A DNA stretch of 64,000 nt, taken from contig CM049315.1 of NCBI GenBank assembly GCA_026874595.1, positions 77,917,401 to 77,981,400 of the forward strand, read 5' to 3'. This DNA is from Sipunculus nudus (taxonomy: Eukaryota > Annelida > Sipuncula > Golfingiida > Sipunculidae). Made by a program: the position numbers and the translations under genes. Positions 49,920 to 63,759 of this stretch are shown here, piece after piece (position 1 is the stretch's first letter; every line of letters begins with the position of its first letter). The notes under the pieces are model-generated. The model saw nothing but the letters and a program-made list of their open reading frames with translations, searched no databases and was not told where the DNA came from.

Positions 49920-52900
49920 AATTGCATTAATTTGACCAAGATTTTAGTAGGAGCAAAGAGTGTTTCAAATATTGGAGGAAAATATGCATCCCTTCAAAAG
50001 TTATTGCGTTCATAAGACAATAACTATAATTCGGCTGATTTGACCTTGAAGATGCTTATCAAGGTCAGCAGGTTTCAAACTCATCTGAGAATTTGAAAGT
50101 AACTATTGATGTACCAAATTTGAGGACAAATTTGGAAATACGACAACAGTTATGGGGTTCACAAAAATGTTACATTTCGGAAGATTTTACCTTGAAAAGA
50201 AAAGTCAGATGAAATTTCGACGGGAACAATGAGTATTTCAAATTATGAGAAAAATATACAATCCTTCAAATATTATCTCCTCCACAAGACAATAATTATA
50301 ATAATCCGCTGATTTGACCTTGAAGATTATGGTCAAAATCACCAGGTTTCACACTCGTCCTAGAGCTTGGTAGGAACAATTGGTGTACTATATTGAAGAC
50401 AAAATGTGAAAAACTTCAAAAGTTATGGGTTAAGAAAATTTACATTTTGGATTTTACCTTGAAGATGAAGGCCAATGTCAGTGGTTTTCGAACTCCTCCG
50501 AGATTTGGTATGAACAATAGAGTGTTTAAAATTTAAGCAGGAAATTTATGGCCGCTCAAAAGTTATCGCGATCACACAGTATCCTACAGATGGGGACGAC
50601 ATGACAGATGATGGCACTGAAACAACATACCTCCCAGGGGGGGGGGGGGGGGGGGGAGGGGGGCAGAGATAAAAATACAGGTGACATCAGCTCTTTGCAG
50701 GAACTAATGGTATTCTCCATGATAATTATGCATGCAAAGAATCATCGCAATCAATGCACCAGTTATTAAGATACTGGAGTTTTTGTATCAAAATTTTTCA
50801 TTATTTTCATTACAGTCCCCAGAGCTTGGAGTATATTGGTGATTGGGACCTTATTTCATGTTTCTAAGATATTTTATTGACCTCCCAGGATGTGAAGTGA
50901 AAAGATTTTATGTGCAATGGTTACAATTTTTTCCTTGTTAACGGATGACAGCTTATTTGAAGGTCTCAAACAGAGAAAAAAATGCGTAAAATATGAAGAA
51001 ATACAGGTGGCGCCACCAGTTTGCAGAAACTGCTGAAACACTCCATGATTAATAGGCATGCAAAAAATCATGATGATCAATGTATTAGTTGTGCAGATAC
51101 TGGAGCTTTTGTATATTTTTTTTATTATTCCGGTAGTACTTACGAGCCCTATTGCTCAGAGGATATGGGTAACAGAGACCCTATTTCAGGTAATCATGAA
51201 GACTTTTCATGAGCCTCTTTGGATGATAAGTTAAAAGATTCTACGTCAAACAGTGATGATATGTGCCCTGTTGAAAGATAAAGCTTTATTTGAATTGTCT
51301 CAGGAATAGAGAAAAAAAAACAATGCCACTAGTCTGCTGAATTGAAGATAGAGTCCATGATCAGTATGAATGCAAAGAATCATGGTGATCAATGCATTAG
51401 TTATTCAGGTACTGTAACGTTTGTATCTAATTTTTTAATTATTCTTGGGGGTCTTTTGAGCCCCTTAGCTTGGAGGATATGGGTAACAGAGACCTTATTT
51501 CAGGTTTCCACAGAGACTTTTCATGGTCCTCTCTTGATGACAAGATAGAAGAGTCCAGGTCAAGCGGTTGTGATCTGTGCCTTGTTAACAGTTGACAACT
51601 TCTTTGAAGGTCTCAAAATAGAGAAAAAAAATCGATCAATGCAGAAGTAATTCAGATACTTGTGCTTTTGTATATTTTGTTTTATTATTATGGGGGTACC
51701 TACGAGACCCGTAACTCAGAGAATATGGAAAACATAGACCTAATTTCAGGTTTCCATGGAGATTTTATGGACCTCCCAGGATGCGGAGTAAAAAGAATTC
51801 AAGGTCCAATGGTTACGATTTGTGCCCTATTAATGGACGGACGGCCGGACGGCATGATAGCCGGACGGAAGACAGACAAAGAGTGATCGCTATAGCTCAG
51901 ATGATCTTCAGTCAGTTGAGCAAAAAACTGTTAAAAAACAATAACTGAAGCTACAGAATTATGATGAATACAGGTTTGTACATTTCATCAATACATCTTG
52001 GAGGGCACAAAGTTGTACAAAATCTAAAAGGGCAGAAATTTAATTGAAAGAAATACAAAATCAATAAATATTGTAAGTTAATACAACACACGTTCTGTAT
52101 TTTATAAACACTGTTATATCTTGTCGCATTTTTTGTTGTTTGTTGGTTGGTTTACCTTTACGCAGCTTCGATTTTTTTTATTCAATTCTGTTGAGGGTTC
52201 GGTAAATGTCTCTTACACACACACGGTGATGTCCAGCAGATAAGTGCAGATATGGTCAGAATACTTCAGTTTGTGATAGAAGCACCCAATTTTCGATGTA
52301 TGTTTCTTTAAAAACCTTTACAAGAAAAAAAGGTTAGCCAGTCAAAAGTCCAATATGGCCGCATTTTTAGCGAACCTGTGAGCTTATGCGATGGTGCGGC
52401 GTCGTCCGTCGTGCGTCGTGCGTCGTCTGTACGTTAACCATACCTATCTCAAAAATGGCAGCAGCTAGCATCACCAAATTTTTTGCATAAAATTAGTCAT
52501 CTAAAAAACTCAATCGGATTTTGTTTTTTTTTTCCTAACAGCATTTTGTTAGATTTTATAGGGAAAAAGCTAAAGAAGCTTTAAAAATCTTCTTCTCCGA
52601 AACTGTCCAGCCAAATTGTCCAATATTTCACAGAAATAATCCCTTGGAACAATCTTTTTTAAGTTTGTTCGAATGGTTCAAGTTCAGAGATTTTTGGCCG
52701 AGATACAGGAGGTTGAACTTTGTAAACTGTGCAAAAAAGCATATTAAAATTTGAATCTCAGAAACGGCTGTAGCTATCATCACCAAATTTATGCCAATGT
52801 TGGTCACATAGGTCATATCTGAAATTGAGGTATTGGTGCCGCCACCTGCATCGGCCTTTTTTGTACAGGGTCATCAGTGCCTGTATCCTACTGAGGGCTA

Positions 52901-54537
52901 TAAAAAACTTCTTCTCTGAGACCATTTGGCCAAAATGTTTAATATCGCTCAGAAATGATCCTAGGGTAGTGCTTTCTGAAGTTTGTTCAAATGGTCTCTT
53001 TTCAGTGACTTTTGGCTTAGTTATGGGAAGCTGAATTTAGTCATATGCCATAACAGCCCATTTTAGCCCAGTGGCTACAAAGATCCTCTCAAAAGCCACT
53101 GGGCCAAATTCTTAAATCTCACATATTAATTATCCTCAGATGTTGATAATTCAAGTTTGTTCAAATGGTTTTGGTTCAGTGATTTTTGGCTGAATTATGG
53201 GGAGCTTAACTTAGCCATTTTGCTGTATTTATCCATATGAGTTATAAACCTGTGAAATGTTTTTCGACTGATGCCACTGAAGCCAGTTTGTTAGCGAACC
53301 TGTGAGCTTATGCGATGGTGTGGCGTCGTCCGGCGTCCGTCGTCCGTCGTCTGTCGTCCGTCGTTTGTACGTTAAACCCATACTATCTTGAAAACGGCAA
53401 GAATTAGCATCACGAAATATTATGCATAAAATTAGTCATCTAAAAAACTCTATCGGATTTTGCTTATTTTTTGACTAACTGCATTTTCTGAGATTTTATA
53501 GGGAAAAAACTAAAAAAAAGCTTAAAAAATCTTCTTCTCCGAATCTGTTCAGCTAAATTGTCCAAATGATTCCTGGAACAATCTCTCTCAAGTCTGTTCG
53601 AATGGTTTAAGTTCGGTGATTTTTGGCAGAGTTACAGGAAGTTGAACTTAGTCATCTGTCCAAAAAAGCATACTAAAATTACAATCTCAAAAATGGCTTG
53701 AGCTATCATCACCAAATTTTATGCCAATGTTGGTCACATGAGTCATATCTGAAATTGAGGTATTGGTGGCGCCACCTGCACCGGCCTTTTTTGTACGGGG
53801 GTCATCAGTGCCCGTATCATACTGACAGCTACAAATAACTTCTTCTCTGAAACGAAATGGCCAAATTGTTTAATATCACACAGAAATAATCCTAGGGTAG
53901 TGCTTTCTGAAGTTTGTTCGAATGGTCTCAGTTCAGTGACTTTTGGCTAAGTTATGGGAAGCTAAATTTAGTCATATGCCATAACAGCCCATTTCAGCTA
54001 AGTGGCTACAAAAATCTTCTTCTCAAAAACCATTGGGCCAAATTCTTAAATCTCACAATTAATTATCCTTAGATGTTGATAAATCAAGTTTGTTCAAATG
54101 GTCTCAGTTCAGTGACTTTTGGCAGAGTTATGGGAAGCTGAATTTAGTCATATGCCATAACAGCCCATGTTAGCTAAGTGGCTACAAAAATCTTCTTCTC
54201 AAAAACCACTGGGCCAAATTCTTAAATCTCATAAATTGATTATCCTTAGACGTTGATAATTCAAGTTTGTTCTAATGGTTTTGGTTCAATGATTTTTGGC
54301 TGAGTTATGGTTAGCTGAACTTTGCCATTTTGCTGTATTTTCCCATATGAGTTATAAACCTACAAAACGTTTTTCGACTGATGATACTGAGGCCAGTTTG
54401 TTTAATATTTTGCAAGAATATTTCCCTGAATCATTCTAATAATAATTGTCTTTTATGGTTCCAAAAAATGAATTTTGGCTGAATTATGAAGATTGAATTG
54501 AGTCATTATTCCATATATGTTAGCTGTGTGTAGCATT
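49920..54537 (+). repeat. Array copy 5
   Basis: 4618 bases. It carries the longest G tract (20 G near 50637-50656) and variants shared with copies 6 and 7: TTAGTAGGAGC start, ATTTCGACGGG, GAAGTGAAAAG. Confidence 0.9.
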
Positions 54538-57500
54538 AATTGCATTAATTTGACCAAGATTTTAGTAGGAGCAAAGAGTGTTTCAAATATTGGAGGAAAA
54601 TATGCATCCCTTCAAAAGTTATTGCGTTCATAAGACAATAACTATAATTCGGCTGATTTGACCTTGAAGATGCTTATCAAGGTCAGCAGGTTTCAAACTC
54701 ATCTGAGAATTTGAAAGTAACTATTGATGTACCAAATTTGAGGACAAATTTGGAAATACGACAACAGTTATGGGGTTCACAAAAATGTTACATTTCGGAA
54801 GATTTTACCTTGAAAAGAAAAGTCAGATGAAATTTCGACGGGAACAATGAGTATTTCAAATTATGAGAAAAATATACAATCCTTCAAATATTATCTCCTC
54901 CACAAGACAATAATTATAATAATCCGCTGATTTGACCTTGAAGATTATGGTCAAAATCACCAGGTTTCACACTCGTCCTAGAGCTTGGTAGGAACAATTG
55001 GTGTACTATATTGAAGACAAAATGTGAAAAACTTCAAAAGTTATGGGTTAAGAAAATTTACATTTTGGATTTTACCTTGAAGATGAAGGCCAATGTCAGT
55101 GGTTTTCGAACTCCTCCGAGATTTGGTATGAACAATAGAGTGTTTAAAATTTAAGCAGGAAATTTATGGCCGCTCAAAAGTTATCGCGATCACACAGTAT
55201 CCTACAGATGGGGACGACATGACAGATGATGGCACTGAAACAACATACCTCCCAGGGGGGGGGGAGGGGGGCAGAGATAAAAATACAGGTGACATCAGCT
55301 CTTTGCAGGAACTAATGGTATTCTCCATGATAATTATGCATGCAAAGAATCATCGCAATCAATGCACCAGTTATTAAGATACTGGAGTTTTTGTATCAAA
55401 ATTTTTCATTATTTTCATTACAGTCCCCAGAGCTTGGAGTATATTGGTGATTGGGACCTTATTTCATGTTTCTAAGATATTTTATTGACCTCCCAGGATG
55501 TGAAGTGAAAAGATTTTATGTGCAATGGTTACAATTTTTTCCTTGTTAACGGATGACAGCTTATTTGAAGGTCTCAAACAGAGAAAAAAATGCGTAAAAT
55601 ATGAAGAAATACAGGTGGCGCCACCAGTTTGCAGAAACTGCTGAAACACTCCATGATTAATAGGCATGCAAAAAATCATGATGATCAATGTATTAGTTGT
55701 GCAGATACTGGAGCTTTTGTATATTTTTTTTATTATTCCGGTAGTACTTACGAGCCCTATTGCTCAGAGGATATGGGTAACAGAGACCCTATTTCAGGTA
55801 ATCATGAAGACTTTTCATGAGCCTCTTTGGATGATAAGTTAAAAGATTCTACGTCAAACAGTGATGATATGTGCCCTGTTGAAAGATAAAGCTTTATTTG
55901 AATTGTCTCAGGAATAGAGAAAAAAAAACAATGCCACTAGTCTGCTGAATTGAAGATAGAGTCCATGATCAGTATGAATGCAAAGAATCATGGTGATCAA
56001 TGCATTAGTTATTCAGGTACTGTAACGTTTGTATCTAATTTTTTAATTATTCTTGGGGGTCTTTTGAGCCCCTTAGCTTGGAGGATATGGGTAACAGAGA
56101 CCTTATTTCAGGTTTCCACAGAGACTTTTCATGGTCCTCTCTTGATGACAAGATAGAAGAGTCCAGGTCAAGCGGTTGTGATCTGTGCCTTGTTAACAGT
56201 TGACAACTTCTTTGAAGGTCTCAAAATAGAGAAAAAAAATCGATCAATGCAGAAGTAATTCAGATACTTGTGCTTTTGTATATTTTGTTTTATTATTATG
56301 GGGGTACCTACGAGACCCGTAACTCAGAGAATATGGAAAACATAGACCTAATTTCAGGTTTCCATGGAGATTTTATGGACCTCCCAGGATGCGGAGTAAA
56401 AAGAATTCAAGGTCCAATGGTTACGATTTGTGCCCTATTAATGGACGGACGGCCGGACGGCATGATAGCCGGACGGAAGACAGACAAAGAGTGATCGCTA
56501 TAGCTCAGATGATCTTCAGTCAGTTGAGCAAAAAACTGTTAAAAAACAATAACTGAAGCTACAGAATTATGATGAATACAGGTTTGTACATTTCATCAAT
56601 ACATCTTGGAGGGCACAAAGTTGTACAAAATCTAAAAGGGCAGAAATTTAATTGAAAGAAATACAAAATCAATAAATATTGTAAGTTAATACAACACACG
56701 TTCTGTATTTTATAAACACTGTTATATCTTGTCGCATTTTTTGTTGTTTGTTGGTTGGTTTACCTTTACGCAGCTTCGATTTTTTTTATTCAATTCTGTT
56801 GAGGGTTCGGTAAATGTCTCTTACACACACACGGTGATGTCCAGCAGATAAGTGCAGATATGGTCAGAATACTTCAGTTTGTGATAGAAGCACCCAATTT
56901 TCGATGTATGTTTCTTTAAAAACCTTTACAAGAAAAAAAGGTTAGCCAGTCAAAAGTCCAATATGGCCGCATTTTTAGCGAACCTGTGAGCTTATGCGAT
57001 GGTGCGGCGTCGTCCGTCGTGCGTCGTGCGTCGTCTGTACGTTAACCATACCTATCTCAAAAATGGCAGCAGCTAGCATCACCAAATTTTTTGCATAAAA
57101 TTAGTCATCTAAAAAACTCAATCGGATTTTGTTTTTTTTTTTCCTAACAGCATTTTGTTAGATTTTATAGGGAAAAAGCTAAAGAAGCTTTAAAAATCTT
57201 CTTCTCCGAAACTGTCCAGCCAAATTGTCCAATATTTCACAGAAATAATCCCTTGGAACAATCTTTTTTAAGTTTGTTCGAATGGTTCAAGTTCAGAGAT
57301 TTTTGGCCGAGATACAGGAGGTTGAACTTTGTAAACTGTGCAAAAAAGCATATTAAAATTTGAATCTCAGAAACGGCTGTAGCTATCATCACCAAATTTA
57401 TGCCAATGTTGGTCACATAGGTCATATCTGAAATTGAGGTATTGGTGCCGCCACCTGCATCGGCCTTTTTTGTACAGGGTCATCAGTGCCTGTATCCTAC

Positions 57501-59146
57501 TGAGGGCTATAAAAAACTTCTTCTCTGAGACCATTTGGCCAAAATGTTTAATATCGCTCAGAAATGATCCTAGGGTAGTGCTTTCTGAAGTTTGTTCAAA
57601 TGGTCTCTTTTCAGTGACTTTTGGCTTAGTTATGGGAAGCTGAATTTAGTCATATGCCATAACAGCCCATTTTAGCCCAGTGGCTACAAAGATCCTCTCA
57701 AAAGCCACTGGGCCAAATTCTTAAATCTCACATATTAATTATCCTCAGATGTTGATAATTCAAGTTTGTTCAAATGGTTTTGGTTCAGTGATTTTTGGCT
57801 GAATTATGGGGAGCTTAACTTAGCCATTTTGCTGTATTTATCCATATGAGTTATAAACCTGTGAAATGTTTTTCGACTGATGCCACTGAAGCCAGTTTGT
57901 TAGCGAACCTGTGAGCTTATGCGATGGTGTGGCGTCGTCCGGCGTCCGTCGTCCGTCGTCTGTCGTCCGTCGTTTGTACGTTAAACCCATACTATCTTGA
58001 AAACGGCAAGAATTAGCATCACGAAATATTATGCATAAAATTAGTCATCTAAAAAACTCTATCGGATTTTGCTTATTTTTTGACTAACTGCATTTTCTGA
58101 GATTTTATAGGGAAAAAACTAAAAAAAAGCTTAAAAAATCTTCTTCTCCGAATCTGTTCAGCTAAATTGTCCAAATGATTCCTGGAACAATCTCTCTCAA
58201 GTCTGTTGGAATGGTTTAAGTTCGGTGATTTTTGGCAGAGTTACAGGAAGTTGAACTTAGTCATCTGTCCAAAAAAGCATACTAAAATTACAATCTCAAA
58301 AATGGCTTGAGCTATCATCACCAAATTTTATGCCAATGTTGGTCACATGAGTCATATCTGAAATTGAGGTATTGGTGGCGCCACCTGCACCGGCCTTTTT
58401 TGTACGGGGGTCATCAGTGCCCGTATCATACTGACAGCTACAAATAACTTCTTCTCTGAAACGAAATGGCCAAATTGTTTAATATCACACAGAAATAATC
58501 CTAGGGTAGTGCTTTCTGAAGTTTGTTCGAATGGTCTCAGTTCAGTGACTTTTGGCTAAGTTATGGGAAGCTAAATTTAGTCATATGCCATAACAGCCCA
58601 TTTCAGCTAAGTGGCTACAAAAATCTTCTTCTCAAAAACCATTGGGCCAAATTCTTAAATCTCACAATTAATTATCCTTAGATGTTGATAAATCAAGTTT
58701 GTTCAAATGGTCTCAGTTCAGTGACTTTTGGCAGAGTTATGGGAAGCTGAATTTAGTCATATGCCATAACAGCCCATGTTAGCTAAGTGGCTACAAAAAT
58801 CTTCTTCTCAAAAACCACTGGGCCAAATTCTTAAATCTCATAAATTGATTATCCTTAGACGTTGATAATTCAAGTTTGTTCTAATGGTTTTGGTTCAATG
58901 ATTTTTGGCTGAGTTATGGTTAGCTGAACTTTGCCATTTTGCTGTATTTTCCCATATGAGTTATAAACCTACAAAACGTTTTTCGACTGATGATACTGAG
59001 GCCAGTTTGTTTAATATTTTGCAAGAATATTTCCCTGAATCATTCTAATAATAATTGTCTTTTATGGTTCCAAAAAATGAATTTTGGCTGAATTATGAAG
59101 ATTGAATTGAGTCATTATTCCATATATGTTAGCTGTGTGTAGCATT
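54538..59146 (+). repeat. Array copy 6
   Basis: 4609 bases. Nearly identical to copy 5 by eye, apart from its shorter G tract (10 G) and GTCTGTTGGAATGG where copy 5 has TTCGAATGG. Confidence 0.9.
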
Positions 59147-62100
59147 AATTGCATTAATTTGACCAAGATTTTAGTAGGAGCAAAGAGTGTTTCAAATATT
59201 GGAGGAAAATATGCATCCCTTCAAAAGTTATTGCGTTCATAAGACAATAACTATAATTCGGCTGATTTGACCTTGAAGATGCTTATCAAGGTCAGCAGGT
59301 TTCAAACTCATCTGAGAATTTGAAAGTAACTATTGATGTACCAAATTTGAGGACAAATTTGGAAATACGACAACAGTTATGGGGTTCACAAAAATGTTAC
59401 ATTTCGGAAGATTTTACCTTGAAAAGAAAAGTCAGATGAAATTTCGACGGGAACAATGAGTATTTCAAATTATGAGAAAAATATACAATCCTTCAAATAT
59501 TATCTCCTCCACAAGACAATAATTATAATAATCCGCTGATTTGACCTTGAAGATTATGGTCAAAATCACCAGGTTTCACACTCGTCCTAGAGCTTGGTAG
59601 GAACAATTGGTGTACTATATTGAAGACAAAATGTGAAAAACTTCAAAAGTTATGGGTTAAGAAAATTTACATTTTGGATTTTACCTTGAAGATGAAGGCC
59701 AATGTCAGTGGTTTTCGAACTCCTCCGAGATTTGGTATGAACAATAGAGTGTTTAAAATTTAAGCAGGAAATTTATGGCCGCTCAAAAGTTATCGCGATC
59801 ACACAGTATCCTACAGATGGGGACGACATGACAGATGATGGCACTGAAACAACATACCTCCCAGGGGGGGGGGGGGGGAGGGGGGCAGAGATAAAAATAC
59901 AGGTGACATCAGCTCTTTGCAGGAACTAATGGTATTCTCCATGATAATTATGCATGCAAAGAATCATCGCAATCAATGCACCAGTTATTAAGATACTGGA
60001 GTTTTTGTATCAAAATTTTTCATTATTTTCATTACAGTCCCCAGAGCTTGGAGTATATTGGTGATTGGGACCTTATTTCATGTTTCTAAGATATTTTATT
60101 GACCTCCCAGGATGTGAAGTGAAAAGATTTTATGTGCAATGGTTACAATTTTTTCCTTGTTAACGGATGACAGCTTATTTGAAGGTCTCAAACAGAGAAA
60201 AAAATGCGTAAAATATGAAGAAATACAGGTGGCGCCACCAGTTTGCAGAAACTGCTGAAACACTCCATGATTAATAGGCATGCAAAAAATCATGATGATC
60301 AATGTATTAGTTGTGCAGATACTGGAGCTTTTGTATATTTTTTTTATTATTCCGGTAGTACTTACGAGCCCTATTGCTCAGAGGATATGGGTAACAGAGA
60401 CCCTATTTCAGGTAATCATGAAGACTTTTCATGAGCCTCTTTGGATGATAAGTTAAAAGATTCTACGTCAAACAGTGATGATATGTGCCCTGTTGAAAGA
60501 TAAAGCTTTATTTGAATTGTCTCAGGAATAGAGAAAAAAAAACAATGCCACTAGTCTGCTGAATTGAAGATAGAGTCCATGATCAGTATGAATGCAAAGA
60601 ATCATGGTGATCAATGCATTAGTTATTCAGGTACTGTAACGTTTGTATCTAATTTTTTAATTATTCTTGGGGGTCTTTTGAGCCCCTTAGCTTGGAGGAT
60701 ATGGGTAACAGAGACCTTATTACAGGTTTCCACAGAGACTTTTCATGGTCCTCTCTTGATGACAAGATAGAAGAGTCCAGGTCAAGCGGTTGTGATCTGT
60801 GCCTTGTTAACAGTTGACAACTTCTTTGAAGGTCTCAAAATAGAGAAAAAAAATCGATCAATGCAGAAGTAATTCAGATACTTGTGCTTTTGTATATTTT
60901 GTTTTATTATTATGGGGGTACCTACGAGACCCGTAACTCAGAGAATATGGAAAACATAGACCTAATTTCAGGTTTCCATGGAGATTTTATGGACCTCCCA
61001 GGATGCGGAGTAAAAAGAATTCAAGGTCCAATGGTTACGATTTGTGCCCTATTAATGGACGGACGGCCGGACGGCATGATAGCCGGACGGAAGACAGACA
61101 AAGAGTGATCGCTATAGCTCAGATGATCTTCAGTCAGTTGAGCAAAAAACTGTTAAAAAACAATAACTGAAGCTACAGAATTATGATGAATACAGGTTTG
61201 TACATTTCATCAATACATCTTGGAGGGCACAAAGTTGTACAAAATCTAAAAGGGCAGAAATTTAATTGAAAGAAATACAAAATCAATAAATATTGTAAGT
61301 TAATACAACACACGTTCTGTATTTTATAAACACTGTTATATCTTGTCGCATTTTTTGTTGTTTGTTGGTTGGTTTACCTTTACGCAGCTTCGATTTTTTT
61401 TATTCAATTCTGTTGAGGGTTCGGTAAATGTCTCTTACACACACACGGTGATGTCCAGCAGATAAGTGCAGATATGGTCAGAATACTTCAGTTTGTGATA
61501 GAAGCACCCAATTTTCGATGTATGTTTCTTTAAAAACCTTTACAAGAAAAAAAGGTTAGCCAGTCAAAAGTCCAATATGGCCGCATTTTTAGCGAACCTG
61601 TGAGCTTATGCGATGGTGCGGCGTCGTCCGTCGTGCGTCGTGCGTCGTCTGTACGTTAACCATACCTATCTCAAAAATGGCAGCAGCTAGCATCACCAAA
61701 TTTTTTGCATAAAATTAGTCATCTAAAAAACTCAATCGGATTTTGTTTTTTTTTTTTCCTAACAGCATTTTGTTAGATTTTATAGGGAAAAAGCTAAAAA
61801 AGCTTTAAAAATCTTCTTCTCCGAAACTGTCCAGCCAAATTGTCCAATATTTCACAGAAATAATCCCTTGGAACAATCTTTTTTTAAGTTTGTTCGAATG
61901 GTTCAAGTTCAGAGATTTTTGGCCGAGATACAGGAGGTTGAACTTTGTAAACTGTGCAAAAAAGCATATTAAAATTTGAATCTCAGAAACGGCTGTAGCT
62001 ATCATCACCAAATTTATGCCGATGTTGGTCACATAGGTCATATCTGAAATTGAGGTATTGGTGCCGCCACCTGCATCGGCCTTTTTTGTACAGGGTCATC

Positions 62101-63759
62101 AGTGCCTGTATCCTACTGAGGGCTATAAAAAACTTCTTCTCTGAGACCATTTGGCCAAAATGTTTAATATCGCTCAGAAATGATCCTAGGGTAGTGCTTT
62201 CTGAAGTTTGTTCAAATGGTCTCTTTTCAGTGACTTTTGGCTTAGTTATGGGAAGCTGAATTTAGTCATATGCCATAACAGCCCATTTTAGCCCAGTGGC
62301 TACAAAGATCCTCTCAAAAGCCACTGGGCCAAATTCTTAAATCTCACATATTAATTATCCTCAGATGTTGATAATTCAAGTTTGTTCAAATGGTTTTGGT
62401 TCAGTGATTTTTGGCTGAATTATGGGGAGCTTAACTTAGCCATTTTGCTGTATTTATCCATATGAGTTATAAACCTGTGAAATGTTTTTCGACTGATGCC
62501 ACTGAAGCCAGTTTGTTAGCGAACCTGTGAGCTTATGCGATGGTGTGGCGTCGTCCGGCGTCCGTCGTCCGTCGTCTGTCGTCCGTCGTTTGTACGTTAA
62601 CCCATACTATCTTGAAAACGGCAAGAATTAGCATCACGAAATATTATGCATAAAATTAGTCATCTAAAAAACTCTATCGGATTTTGCTTATTTTTTGACT
62701 AACTGCATTTTCTGAGATTTTATAGGGAAAAAACTAAAAAAAAGCTTAAAAAATCTTCTTCTCCGAATCTGTTCAGCTAAATTGTCCAAATGATTCCTGG
62801 AACAATCTCTCTCAAGTCTGTTGGAATGGTTTAAGTTCGGTGATTTTTGGCAGAGTAACAGGAAGTTGAACTTAGTCATCTGTCCAAAAAAGCATACTAA
62901 AATTACAATCTCAAAAATGGCTTGAGCTATCATCACCAAATTTTATGCCAATGTTGGTCACATGAGTCATATCTGAAATTGAGGTATTGGTGGCGCCACC
63001 TGCACCGGCCTTTTTTGTACGGGGGTCATCAGTGCCCGTATCATACTGACAGCTACAAATAACTTCTTCTCTGAAACGAAATGGCCAAATTGTTTAATAT
63101 CACACAGAAATAATCCTAGGGTAGTGCTTTCTGAAGTTTGTTCGAATGGTCTCAGTTCAGTGACTTTTGGCTAAGTTATGGGAAGCTAAATTTAGTCATA
63201 TGCCATAACAGACCATTTCAGCTAAGTGGCTACAAAAATCTTCTTCTCAAAAACCATTGGGCCAAATTCTTAAATCTCACAATTAATTATCCTTAGATGT
63301 TGATAAATCAAGTTTGTTCAAATGGTCTCAGTTCAGTGACTTTTGGCAGAGTTATGGGAAGCTGAATTTAGTCATATGCCATAACAGCCCATGTTAGCTA
63401 AGTGGCTACAAAAATCTTCTTCTCAAAAACCACTGGGCCAAATTCTTAAATATCATAAATTAATTATCCTTAGACGTTGATAATTCAAGTTTGTTCTAAT
63501 GGTTTTGGTTCAATGATTTTTGGCTGAGTTATGGTAAGCTGAACTTTGCCATTTTGCTGTATTTTCCCATATGAGTTATAAACCTACAAAACGTTTTTCG
63601 ACTGATGATACTGAGGCCAGTTTGTTTAATATTTTGCAAGAATATTTCCCTGAATCATTCTAATAATAATTGTCTTTTATGGTTCCAAAAAATGAATTTT
63701 GGCTGAATTATGAAGATTGAATTGAGTCATTATTCCATATATGTTAGCTGTGTGAAGCA
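59147..63759 (+). repeat. Array copy 7 (right edge)
   Basis: 4613 bases. It starts like copies 5 and 6, but its later part returns to the copy 1-3 state (GCTAAAAAAGC, AAATTAATTATCC, GGTAAGCTGAAC, GTGTGAAGCA). Private changes include TATTACAGG near 60720 and CAGACCATTTC near 63210. Sequence after 63759 leaves the unit. Confidence 0.9.

Larger units (their letters stand above)
31508..63759 (+). repeat. Head-to-tail array of seven ~4.6-kb units (macrosatellite-like)
   Basis: Using AATTGCATTAATTTGACC as start, copies are 31508-36095, 36096-40706, 40707-45312, 45313-49919, 49920-54537, 54538-59146 and 59147-63759 (4588, 4611, 4606, 4607, 4618, 4609 and 4613 bases). All have the same orientation. 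By eye they differ at only a few sites per kilobase plus G- and T-tract lengths. Each unit has three modules: ACCTTGAAG-type sub-repeats, ~250-330-bp sub-repeats ending in a GGACGGACGG tract, and two CGTCCGTCGT-headed arms. No transposase, rRNA, tRNA or histone sequence was seen. Small open frames (62-78 codons) recur in each copy only because the DNA is repeated. Confidence 0.95.

Noticed and set aside
33239-61108. A 74-codon frame (MLLYILFYYYGGTYETRN...) and several 62-70-codon frames repeated in each array copy
   Set aside because: They are conserved only because the DNA is duplicated. They are short, lack domains or start context, overlap frames on the other strand, and sit in sub-repeats whose diverged copies do not keep them open.
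31508-63759. CRISPR array, rDNA spacer, histone or 5S cluster
   Set aside because: The unit is 4.6 kb with internal sub-repeats and no short regular spacers; no rRNA, tRNA or histone-like sequence was seen in it.
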